Shown here piece after piece: positions 1 through 7,604 of a DNA stretch of 11,370 nucleotides; within the stretch, counting starts at the first letter, position 1; each line of letters opens with the position of its first letter. Both the position numbers and the translations under genes were made by a program. This DNA is from Zychaea mexicana (taxonomy: Eukaryota; Mucoromycota; Mucoromycetes; Mucorales; Lichtheimiaceae): positions 1 to 11,370 of the forward strand of contig NW_026516964.1 in assembly GCF_025766255.1 (NCBI RefSeq). The letters are read 5' to 3'. Under the pieces are notes generated by a model. That model had not been told where the DNA came from, searched no databases, and worked only from the letters and a program-made list of their open reading frames with translations.

Positions 1-173
1 CATATCCGTAGTGAGGAATTTTCGTCTACCGGTCACAACAAATATTGTAAAGAAAGGAAAAAATAGGTAGACGCAAGTGCAAAGTGTATATTTGATGATA
101 TGTTTGTTTACGCGAGAAAAGTATTGAAAACTATTACAAATATATGGGGAAAAATAAAGTTGTGGTTGAGTAA
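1..173. other. 3' flank of the large minus-strand gene
   Basis: AT-rich sequence downstream of the TAG at 176-174. CGTCTACC (23-30) and GGTAGACG (66-73) form an 8-bp inverted repeat with a 35-base loop. No AATAAA is seen on the minus strand. No terminal repeat matching the other side of the gene was found. Confidence 0.4.
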
Positions 174-3100
174 CTAGTTCAATTTCTTTCTTTTTCGTGT
201 ATTATCATTATTTGCACTACATGATGGGTGAGATCTGTTTTGACTGCCAGGGCAATTTTGTGGATCAGTGCAGCCTTCATTTTGACAAGTCCGGGAATAT
301 TTTTGCTGTTTCTTTGGTGGTAGGCTTTTGAGGAAATCAGCACGGCTTATGCTTGATGGTGATGATGATGGAGCTCTAGGTTGCATTTGCCGTATATAAT
401 GCTGTTGGTGTTGCGGCTGGATTGCTTGTTGCTGAGGTGTAGGACTATAGTGCATATGCTGCTGCACTTGGAATGATGGATATAATTGCGGCGGAGGCAG
501 TTGCGGTTGTAGTGTAAATGTAGTAGGCGGTGGCGGTAATGCTGACATGGGTGGACGTGCAAAGGAATACAAATCAGATTGGCTGTAAACTTGTTGTTGC
601 TGTTGCATTGGCCGTGGAGCAAGCGGTTGGTAGACAGAAGATCTAGATTGCAGTCGTCTGGATGTACTACGTTGTATTGAGGATGGCAGTGTCGGTGCTG
701 GCGGATTCGATCGAGGCTCCAAGACTTCAGCAGTACGATCAGAGTTATCACGTATTTGGGATCGTGGGCGAGCTGTACCTTCCAAGCTATTCCTTATCAC
801 CGCGTTCTGACTCCATTTGTTGAAATGTGTGCGCAGATACTGTGGGTACTTATAAAAAATATTGCGCCCGTCAGTATGTGTCGAGTTCCATGACTTGGCA
901 AAAACGGTCCACCTCGTTGAGTTCGGTTGCTGACTGTTGTAGAATTGAGATATCTGTCGGTTGAACAAAGCTACCTCTTCTTTTGTATGTACAGGTAGTA
1001 TTGGATACCGGGTGCCTTGACGAGATGCTAAATATGCTGCTCTCACAGCTGCATTATCTCGTTTGTTGGCCTGTTCAATTGATGGTCTGTAACGCTGCAT
1101 GCCATATGTATCCAAGCTTTCGTCGCTCGTCTTGCAAATGTCAAACTTTTCTTCAGTCGAGGCCAACAGATCCGTGTTCTGCCAATCAAGCCAATGTTTT
1201 GGTAGCTGCAATTCGCGTCGCAAGTATGCAAGCTGGATTTTGTTATTCATCCATATATCGTAATGTCCCTTGTATTGTTTGCCTGTGCGATTCAGCGTAC
1301 CAACCTGCCACATAAGAAAATGTTCGAGTTGTTCAGTAAATTGGTCACTTTTTTCAGGCTATGAGATACACTTACATGTAAATTATGTTGTGTTCGATAT
1401 TCGACAAGCAAATTAACCGCAAATCTCGGACTCGCATTGAAAGCTCCAAAATGCCTCTTTAAATTCTGGTGCACACCGCCCTCAAGAGAGTTTGTTCCCC
1501 TTAGACATTGATATACTGCCAAACCATTTTCATCCCGTCGTCGAAACAAGTACAATGATGTCCCAGGTGGATCGCTCAAATATCCTTTGCCAATAAGCTG
1601 TAGCAAATTTCGTGCGTCTTTCCAGGCCTGTTTGTCAAATAAAGGTCGACCACTTGAGGCGCATTTCAGAGGTCCAAACGTCATGAATAAATCGTACACA
1701 TCTTGTACAATTTTTGATGGTGGTGGGACAACGCGGCGTATTCGCTCGTTAATCCAAGATTTGCGACGCCAACGAACTAAAATAACATGGTTTTGATATT
1801 TCAAATTAAGCTTGTTGTCGCCCACAATGAAAGAGAATCATATAGATATATACCCAATTCAAATCTCTCTCCTTTTTCATGCAGAACCCGGGTGACAGCT
1901 GCAACATCTCCAGAATCCATCCACAAAATTGCGTCGGTTAATTTACGTTGGAATTCTATGCGTAACCCATGTTTCTTTGGTATTGAGATTCTCTTGAGCG
2001 CATGCCAAGCATCTTGGACGATTCTGGTGTGGATGGCGTTATCTTGTTCCAAGCGTTGTGGTCGATACTTTTGTAAAATAGGATCGAGGAGGTGACTGCC
2101 ATAAATCTTGGAGCTCTCGTCGATAGCTAAAGTGTTTGGCGTTGGTACCGGCATATCATCGTCACTGTCGTCTTCCGAGTCGGTTTCATTAATATCCCAT
2201 GCTTGCACGTCATTGTCGCTGCTATGATCAGTTTGACCACCTTGCGATTCCGGATGATCCACGCTCTGCGATATGTTTAGTGTTTCCTCGTTGTGCACGG
2301 TGGCGACAGGCTTAATAAGTTGATAACAAGGACGGAGTGACAACAAACGCACTAATATACAAAACGGAGCAGCACCAAATGACGAAAGTGGCTGGCTATC
2401 ACATAATTGCAACTTTGCCGCAGGGACCAAGACAGTAGTAACTTCAACCAGTGCACGATTTTCCGTTATCGTCCGCTTATTAAAGATTCTGGAAAAAAGT
2501 CAGGGTTAGCTTAATATTAGTAATATGATTTGACTTATTGTGTTATTCCTACTATGAATTGGTGCAAGCAAGGAGTAAGTAAGGGAGAGAATATGTACAT
2601 ACCCACTTTGTCTAGCATCGCTGATTTTCCCGCGCGCCACCTCCACAGTACCATCGTCGCTTAGTACTGTTACATGTACACCAGCTCGTCGATTTATGAT
2701 GTCGTTTCTAGGCGATGTCACTTGGAGATAAATTTGCCGACTACTCCAGGCATCCAAAGCTGCATAGTGTACTTGCTCGTCAGTAAGTCGACCTTCCCAA
2801 TTGCCTTGTTGTAAATCCTTGGATAGACGATGTTGTAGAATTGTTGCGCACATATCTGCCAGACTTGTTCCAGTAATTGGTTTGCATTTGTACTCGTTGC
2901 ATATTGTCAACAGGTCCACGACATTGGATGCTTGAAGGTTATTGAATTGTTGAGGAAAAGATTGTGAAAGCCGAGTGATATCATTTGCGATGTTACGCCC
3001 AACCTTGATGATATCTTTGCGATTAAGCAGCGTCCAGATAGCATGTGGCAATGATGATAACTTCTCCAGCTTTAATATTGATACTCGGTCGTCATATGCA

Positions 3101-4620
3101 ACTTGTATTATTGATACTGGATGCCACGTTGGATCATTTTCATGAAATGTCCACTCTGCGTCAAGACCAACGACGATCGGTTGCTGTTCAGTGCCATTTT
3201 GTTCGAGTAGTGGTGTCAAAGCAGCTTCGATTTGCAAAGGTGAGCTGTGAATTGTTACTGAAATTGTTGGTGGTAGCTGTAGCTGCGGCAGATGATAATA
3301 TGGATCAGCGACTATACGTGGATGAACTTCAGTACGAAGAGATTCGATTTGTGTTTCAAAAAACTGTTTATCGGCCTCGACTTTGTCAGTAAAAAGGATT
3401 TCTGGGTGACGATGACCATGGGCAGTAAGACTTTGTAGCATGGCTAATCGCAAAAATTAGTTTCGGTTACTGTAATGCAATCAGAGGAAATTGTAAGAAA
3501 GAAAGTATAGTATACCTTGTATTCCTTGTTCTATGTGATCCATGGATGTAGTAGGCACAAAAGCTTGATACCGAATCTCTCCGTATTCGTTTGTCATTGA
3601 TACCAACCCTTCAAAAATTTTGCACGAATCCAGTTTGCAAAGATGCTTTGTCACCTATTATCAAAAACAAACAAAGCACTTGTCAGAATATATACACAAA
3701 AGCAAATAAATTAAACTCACCTTATGGCTGTGGTCAATGTTGATTATGGTGGCTGGTAGAGAACTCATGTGGTTGTAGTGGTCGTTTATATGCATTTCAA
3801 CAAATTCATTGTACATTTTTGTGAGATACTTAGGACCAGGTGTCGAACCACCATATCCATCTCGATCATCGAATGATGGGAAATTCTTGAACTGCCTTGA
3901 TGCCGAGTGCACTGGTTTATAAAACGAATTGATTGCTGACTGTCTAGTGGGTGATGGATTTTGCTGTTCGTTAGAATGTTCTTGCTGCTGTGGTCTTCCT
4001 TCCGCATACTGCCATTCAATTTTGTCGTGTCGCAGGTGGTGTCTAGTGCTCAATGCTTTTGCAAATGGACCGGGCCCCATTCCGTTACCAAAGCACAGCC
4101 GCATATTTGTCATCAACTCCTTGGATACACCACTTTTATGTGAAAGTGTGGCCGGGTATTCGAGCGCAAGTTGTATGGGTAGCGATTTTTCTATCAAGTT
4201 CTCGTCTGTGCCCATAATTGTGTTGACGTCGCATCCGTCGTTTTTGCATTGATATCGATAGGATAGGATGTAAAAAAAGTCGTCGTCGTCTGCGATGCGT
4301 CTGGCAAGTGGGTTTGATGGAAATCCAAGCTCTGTGAGTTTTTGCTTGCACTTGGGACACTTGAGCTCTTCTACCAAAAGGTGGACAAGCCAAACGAACA
4401 CACGTGGCAAATATAAGTCGGTTGGTTCAAAGTATTTCTTCTTGTACATAGCGAAAAAGGGCGCTGGTGGCAAAACCCAAAAGGTCTTGTTTTCGTAGCA
4501 AGCTGGCATTCCTTTGCTTCTTCTTTCTCTGTCAATTTTGTTGCGGACACTTGTCAGGTACGGCTCAAATACTTTAGGCGTTGCCAAGGTTTCCTCATCG
4601 CGTCCCACCATCGGTGTCAT
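174..4620 (-). CDS. DUF6729 / transposase-like / 3'-5' exonuclease fusion protein, six exons
   Basis: Exons (minus strand) are 4620-3721, 3654-3516, 3443-2603, 2488-1854, 1776-1376 and 1304-174. All five introns (66-114 bases) have GT..AG ends, and phases match, giving 1348 residues ending in TAG. Seen in order: a DUF6729-type domain at about 1-205, with Cys88/Cys91 and Cys125/Cys130 as a likely zinc site and the stretch NPLARRIADDDDFFYILSYR; a transposase-like segment at about 285-370 with IINIDHSHK (Asp296), NEYGEIRYQ and LFTDK (Asp366); a WRN/RNase D-type exonuclease at about 435-590 with GLDAEW (Asp441, Glu443), NIANDITRL (Asp501) and HYAALDAW (Tyr573, Asp577), so the DEDDy set is complete; an acidic linker at about 695-738; IVQDAWHALKRI (Asp786); RGTNSLEGG (Glu937); and NRTGKQYKGHYDIW. 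The tail is Gln/Pro-rich, then has four Cys (1312-1334) and ends in RKRKKLN, a possible nuclear signal. Known: DUF6729 with such exonucleases occurs in fungal proteins. Inferred: a nuclear, transposon-derived or domesticated nucleic-acid enzyme. No flanking terminal repeats are seen. The N-terminus may extend further upstream. Confidence 0.85.
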
Positions 4621-4632
4621 TAAATCGTTAAA

Positions 4633-4704
4633 CTGATGAAAAATAAATGAGCAAAATTGAGAGAATGTCCCTCAATAAGTGAGAGTCGAGCAGTGGAAAC
4701 ATAC
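4633..4704 (-). other. candidate leader intron upstream of the fusion gene
   Basis: On the minus strand a GTATGT donor (4704-4699) and a pyrimidine-rich TTTTTCATCAG acceptor (ending 4633) frame a 72-base segment, a size typical of the other introns here. The 12 bases between the acceptor and the ATG at 4620 are in frame with the gene (Phe-Asn-Asp-Leu). Joining to the exon before it leaves that frame open back to a TGA at about 4760, with no ATG in the stretch. I therefore take the intron to lie in the 5' untranslated leader, although a longer N-terminus built from a further exon cannot be excluded. Confidence 0.45.
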
Positions 4705-4818
4705 TTCACTGTGTGTAGATATGTCAAACGTAAAAAAGTACTTTTTGACAGTGTCGTGTCAAAGTGGTTGTAGCAGCAGTAACCCGAGTATTCACCCTGC
4801 ACTAGGGTTCCCAGCAGC

Positions 4819-4828
4819 TATATATATA
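4819..4828 (-). promoter_or_regulatory. TATA box of the minus-strand gene
   Basis: A ten-base alternating TA run lies about 200 bases upstream of the ATG at 4620. A start site about 30 bases further on (near 4790) would give a leader containing the candidate intron 4704-4633. The motif is nearly symmetrical, so it could also serve the plus strand, but the CCAAT boxes on its upstream side favour leftward use. Confidence 0.45.
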
Positions 4829-4882
4829 CTGCGGAACGCACTCAAGCTTTTGTGTAACGCTGGCTGTTATTCTTTATTCCTG

Positions 4883-4983
4883 ATTGGACAGACTTTATTC
4901 CACCTTTGTTATTGGCGTAAATAACAATGCCGCACTTTATTTTTTACAAGCAATTGGTCAGTTTTTCTATACCGCACTTTATT
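4883..4983 (-). promoter_or_regulatory. three CCAAT boxes interleaved with a repeated ACTTTATT word
   Basis: ATTGG (CCAAT on the minus strand) occurs at 4883-4887, 4911-4915 and 4953-4957. Each is followed by ACTTTATT, at 4892, 4934 and 4976. The second and third pairs have the same 23-base spacing and share CCGCACTTTATT, so they look like a decayed 42-base tandem duplication. Position and orientation fit an upstream activating region for the minus-strand gene, and it could act on the divergent plus-strand gene as well. Binding by a HAP/NF-Y-type complex is inferred from the motif only. Confidence 0.4.
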
Positions 4984-5127
4984 CTGTAAATTTAACTGGC
5001 TAGGTCTCTACGGGTACCGCCCGACTGCCAAAAGAGTGAAAAAGGCGGGCTTTGAAATGATGTTCCGCTGAGGCATATCGCACGATGTCGCGTGTGCCTT
5101 ACTTCTTTTCCCCCTTAACCTGCTGCC

Positions 5128-5754
5128 ATGTCCATGAACGCTACTCCCAATGACATCCGTGTCTTTAAGACACCGGTCCGTCGATTGAACCGACACCGAC
5201 AACAGGCTTTAGCAATACCGCTACCACAACCACCTCCACCACCACCTATGCCCCCGGCTTTGTTGCCTGCAACATCATCTGCAGCACCAACATTCACGCC
5301 ACCAATAACACGAATGCAGCAGCAACTTCAACAGTTGAAAAACAAAGGTAAAGAAACGAATGAAGGGCTTCAACAGCTTAATTATAAGAAGGGGTGGAAG
5401 AAGGCGCAAGAGCAGCCAAAAGAGCAACAACAACAACAACAACAACACTCTCCTCCTCCTCCTCCTCCTACTGGTACTACTACTACTTCCCCTCCTCCTC
5501 TTACTGCTGCTGCTGCTACTGCTATTACTTCTCCTCGTCTTCCTCCTCCTCCTCCACCTTTTCTTCAGCAGCAACAACAACAGCTTCTCTCTCCTCCATA
5601 CATTCCAGCATTTTTGCAGGATTTGGAGGATGTTGAGATGGATGTTGTTGAGGAACCAGTAGACATGGAATGGGAGACGGGCGATGAAAGAGACATGTTG
5701 TGGGATCCCACTCCCCGTCTTGTCGCGGTCTACTGGCCATATTACGGTCCATGA
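5128..5754 (+). CDS. Gln/Pro-rich low-complexity protein, 208 aa
   Basis: The ORF starts at an ATG just after a pyrimidine-rich leader (TTCTTTTCCCCCTTAACC); a second in-frame ATG lies two codons on. I recognise no family. Residues 1-35 are basic and of normal complexity (VFKTPVRRLNRHRQQ), then comes a Pro run. A Gln/Lys-rich segment with helix potential (MQQQLQQLKNKGKETNEGLQQL) is followed by poly-Gln, poly-Pro, Thr and Ala runs coded by CAA, CCT, ACT and GCT repeats. The last 40 residues are acidic and hydrophobic (LQDLEDVEMDVVEEP, then a Trp/Tyr-rich end). That layout would suit a disordered scaffold or transcription-related protein, but this is inference. It is divergent from the exonuclease fusion gene across 507 bases. 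The stop TGA sits two bases before a canonical donor, and the frame continues through downstream exons, so the true C-terminus is uncertain. Confidence 0.6.
   Translation: MSMNATPNDIRVFKTPVRRLNRHRQQALAIPLPQPPPPPPMPPALLPATSSAAPTFTPPITRMQQQLQQLKNKGKETNEGLQQLNYKKGWKKAQEQPKEQQQQQQQHSPPPPPPTGTTTTSPPPLTAAAATAITSPRLPPPPPPFLQQQQQQLLSPPYIPAFLQDLEDVEMDVVEEPVDMEWETGDERDMLWDPTPRLVAVYWPYYGP
5425..5578 (+). repeat. compound trinucleotide repeats inside the Gln/Pro-rich ORF
   Basis: Runs of CAA (5425-5447), then CCT, ACT, CCT, GCT, CCT and CAG/CAA units follow one another. All are in the reading frame, coding Gln, Pro, Thr and Ala runs. They also keep the opposite strand and other frames open, which explains the spurious Leu/Ser/Arg-rich ORFs there. 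Length variation between strains would be expected. Confidence 0.9.
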
Positions 5755-5756
5755 AT

Positions 5757-5881
5757 GTAAGTAAACTGAGGTTGTTTTATCGACCGTAGCAAAACTAACA
5801 CAAGCGCGTTATTAACTAATCGTTTTTTTTCTTATGGTGGAAAAAGACTTCCTTTCCTTTTCACTTTCTTTGTTATTGCAG
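5757..5881 (+). other. predicted intron right after the 5754 stop
   Basis: A GTAAGT donor (5757-5762), a TTAACTAAT branch-like site near 5812-5820, a pyrimidine-rich tract and a TTATTGCAG acceptor make a convincing 125-base fungal intron. It begins two bases after the TGA of the Gln/Pro-rich ORF, so that transcript is very probably longer than the ORF. Confidence 0.6.
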
Positions 5882-6181
5882 TACCGTACGACGCGAAAAT
5901 CACCAGAAAACCCGAAAAAAAAGCAAAAAACCATCACAAAAGCATTTAAAAAAAGCAGTACAAAAATTACAAAAGCACCCAAAAAAACATCAAAACATCA
6001 AAACACTAAAAAAAAACCTTCATATGAATACTGGTAAGGTTATCTTTCACTTGGATTTTACGGGGTTCATTGCGTGATAACGTGTATCGTGGATACTGAC
6101 TTGTTCCCTAATTTTGATAGGTCTTCCTGCTTATACCGCCAGTTGTCCTCCGCCATCCCAAGCACCGATTTTGCCAACCGC

Positions 6182-6203
6182 TTTATTTATTTATTTATTT
6201 ATT
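6182..6203 (+). repeat. TTTA microsatellite
   Basis: Five consecutive TTTA units plus TT lie within the predicted exon 6121-6252. If translated they give a short Phe/Ile/Tyr/Leu run that looks unlike its neighbours, which suggests an expansion or a small insertion. Confidence 0.9.
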
Positions 6204-6207
6204 GACA

Positions 6208-6225
6208 AAGCGCCTTCGGGCGCTT
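6208..6225 (+). other. perfect hairpin with TTCG tetraloop
   Basis: AAGCGCC (6208-6214), the loop TTCG and GGCGCTT (6219-6225) form a 7-bp perfect stem closed by C-G around a UUCG loop, an exceptionally stable RNA fold. It directly follows the TTTA repeat. It resembles a bacterial intrinsic terminator but has no U tract, and the surroundings are eukaryotic. Confidence 0.75.
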
Positions 6226-6393
6226 CTTACTGGATTCAATGTCCAGAAAAAGGTATGTGACATACGATACACGATGCAGTTAGTTGGTATATTGATCAGC
6301 GACTAAATAGCTAACGCTTGCATGAATTCTATTTAGACGAGAACCGTCTTCAATGTGGCAAAGGCAATTTTGATATCTTGAAGTTTTGAGGAG

Positions 6394-6447
6394 GTAAAGT
6401 ATGTATTCTTTTGAACTACGATGTACTGAATCATCTTTTCATTACAG
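6394..6447 (+). other. possible further intron
   Basis: GTAAAG (6394) to TTTTCATTACAG (ending 6447) encloses 54 bases. It starts five bases after the in-frame stop at 6387-6389. The following bases (from 6448) are open for about 30 codons in one frame, but no phase joins them cleanly to the exon before. Confidence 0.3.
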
Positions 6448-6482
6448 ATTCCTAACCTTTTATGACCCTTTAAACTCTATAG

Positions 6483-6866
6483 GAGCAGTGGTGGCCGACC
6501 TGTGTGCGGCGCAGCGCCGGCGCCCCAACAGATGATACTTCAAGACATATGGCAAAGTGTTGCGATGGTATAACATCGGACACTGACGTCCATGCTGCAT
6601 GCATTCCAGCGTGTGTCATGTACTGTGTGGTAAGTGCATGAGAGTGGAGAAATTGGCGGTGCCATTTGTGCTGTGTCGTACAGGAAAAGGTGAGGAGTGC
6701 GAGGAGAACAATGCGACTTGGATCTGCGGGGGGGACAGTGGAAGGGTATATGGGATCTGGTGTGGGCGATCTGGGCTTCGAGGATGCAACATCATCTGTC
6801 TTGTAGGTAGTCCAGAATCAGAATTACAGCAGAGATATGCAAGGCAGTTCTTTGACGACAATGATG
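6483..6866 (+). pseudogene. fragment of an unrecognised spliced gene, left copy
   Basis: Three segments join in frame: 6483-6629, 6684-6745 and 6811-6866. They are split by introns 6630-6683 (GTAAGT..CGTACAG, 54 bases) and 6746-6810 (GTATAT..GTAGGTAG, a doubled acceptor). Encoded stretches include GAPTDDTSRHMAKCCDGITS, then CVEKVRSARRTMRLGS across the first junction, then PESELQQRYARQFFDDNDG, followed by a GTATGT donor at 6867. The minus-strand copy at 7604-7070 shares the first intron at the same place and length. Relative to it this copy carries a one-base and a net five-base insertion, together frame-neutral, which change the residues between GITS and CVE. No start codon or family is recognised. 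It could be a live partial gene, but the missing 5' end favours a relic. Confidence 0.35.
6518..6724 (+). repeat. left arm of a roughly 200-base inverted repeat
   Basis: From CGGCGCCCC at 6518 to GATC at 6724 this arm matches the reverse complement of 7206-7406 at roughly 90% or better by eye, with a few small indels. Weaker similarity continues inward to about 6850. Each arm contains the splice-like 54-base segment of the gene fragment. Confidence 0.9.
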
Positions 6867-6972
6867 GTATGTACAGGCTTTTTTATTCAGTGACGTATAA
6901 AGAGGAAACGCGTGGGTCTGTGCTGTTATCAGTATTACATTCAGAAATCACTAACGATAGATGCTCTTGATG

Positions 6973-7036
6973 CATCCCTTATAACGACTGTTTTTTCCTA
7001 GCTGCAACTTGGAAAAAGAGATCGTTATAAGGGATG
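6973..7036. repeat. 64-base hairpin between the inverted-repeat arms
   Basis: CATCCCTTATAACGA (6973-6987) pairs perfectly with TCGTTATAAGGGATG (7022-7036). Inside, TTTTTCC (6992-6998) pairs with GGAAAAA (7011-7017). The result is a long, nearly continuous stem with a 12-base loop. It could be a tiny palindromic mobile element, a precursor-like RNA hairpin, or a 3'-end structure between the two convergent fragments. Confidence 0.7.
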
Positions 7037-7046
7037 GGGTTTCTGG

Positions 7047-7069
7047 CTAGAATGTTCAAGCCATTCTAG
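7047..7069. repeat. short hairpin next to the 64-base hairpin
   Basis: CTAGAATG (7047-7054) and CATTCTAG (7062-7069) form an 8-bp perfect stem with a 7-base loop, 10 bases after the larger hairpin. Confidence 0.6.
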
Positions 7070-7604
7070 TCATGCGTAGATGTATCCGGTTCTCGAGGTT
7101 GTCGTCTCTGTTGGAGCTTCTGTTTCCCGACGATCTTCATTGCAATGCTGTTGCATTTCAAGTCCATTCACCACGCCAGATTCTGCCTTCCACGGAGGGA
7201 GGGAGGATCCAAGTCGCATTGTTCTCCTCGCACTCCTCACGTTTTCCTGTACGACACAGCACAAATGACACCGCCCATTTCTCCACTCTCATGCACTTAC
7301 CACACAGGACATGCGCTGGAATGCATGCAGCATGGACGTCAGTGCCGATGTTATACCATCGCAACACTTTGCCATGTGCCTTGGAGTATCATCTGCTGGG
7401 GCGCCGATGATGGCCTTGCAGGCCATGGGTGGGCGTATGGGGGCCCACAGGCCGGTGTAGCATGCATATGCTATTCTGGTGAAGGCAGCGAGTTTATATC
7501 GTCTGGGTCGGTGATCTCGTGGTGCCACTCACCGAAAACACAACCACGGATCCCATCGTTGGCTTGGGTTGAACACTTGGATCAATTGGAGCAAGAGGAA
7601 CACA
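7070..7604 (-). CDS. 3' part of an unrecognised three-exon gene, right copy (partial)
   Basis: On the minus strand 7604-7533, 7475-7301 and 7246-7070 join in phase across introns 7532-7476 (GTGAGT..TTCACCAG, 57 bases) and 7300-7247 (GTAAGT..CGTACAG, 54 bases). The open frame runs about 140 codons to TGA at 7070. An acceptor-like TTTTTTAG precedes 7604, so an upstream exon with the start codon is expected but was not found. The first part is hydrophobic (VFLLLQLIQVFNPSQRWDPW), the middle reads ACKAIIGAPADDTPRHMAKC then SALTSMLHAFQRMSCV, and the last reads ENVRSARRTMRLGS before drifting into low-similarity sequence. Beyond GS this copy seems decayed: where the left copy has a GTATAT donor this one has GC. 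I do not recognise the family. A membrane segment is possible. Confidence 0.4.
7206..7406 (-). repeat. right arm of the roughly 200-base inverted repeat
   Basis: This is the reverse-complement partner of 6518-6724, running from GGATCCAAGTCGCATTG inward to GGGGCGCCG outward. The flanks just outside the two arms show no obvious target-site duplication, so simple inverted duplication of a gene segment fits at least as well as a transposon with long terminal repeats. Confidence 0.9.

Larger units (their letters stand above)
5882..6389 (+). other. downstream exons continuing the frame of the Gln/Pro-rich ORF past its TGA
   Basis: Predicted exons are 5882-6033, 6121-6252 and 6337-6389. They are split by introns 6034-6120 (GTAAGG..TTGATAG) and 6253-6336 (GTATGT..GCTAAC..TTTAG). 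Read in the frame that follows the TGA at 5752, all three are open and join in phase: a Lys-rich stretch (TVRRENHQKTRKKSKK), then ASCPPPSQAPILPTALF, then CPEKDENRLQCGKGNFDILKF and a stop at 6387-6389. A second phase of the first exon (YRTTRKSPENPKKK) is also open but ends soon after the TTTA repeat. This may be untranslated 3' exons, a C-terminal extension lost to a stop mutation or reached by readthrough, or a separate gene. The high A content makes open frames cheap, so confidence in translation is low. Confidence 0.35.

Noticed and set aside
347..751. 134-codon minus-strand ORF, His/Leu/Cys-rich
   Set aside because: It is an alternative frame of the Gln/Pro-rich last exon of the large gene. 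The in-phase exon chain and C-terminal Cys cluster support the other frame.
3929..4252. Plus-strand ORF opposite the DUF6729 exon
   Set aside because: It is antisense to a clearly conserved domain and shows only Cys/Ser/Leu composition without motifs.
5275..5662. Overlapping ORFs rich in Leu, Ser, Arg or Asn on both strands
   Set aside because: They are shadows of the trinucleotide repeats in the Gln/Pro-rich ORF. They have no normal-complexity sequence of their own.
6208..6225. Bacterial intrinsic terminator
   Set aside because: The TTCG stem-loop lacks a following T tract, and the whole window has eukaryotic introns and promoters.
6599..6970. 123-codon plus-strand ORF across the left inverted-repeat arm
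   Set aside because: It reads straight through two intron-like segments. The spliced reading keeps the same frame in both inverted copies and is the better model, although the end of this ORF overlaps the real-looking PESELQQRYARQFF stretch.
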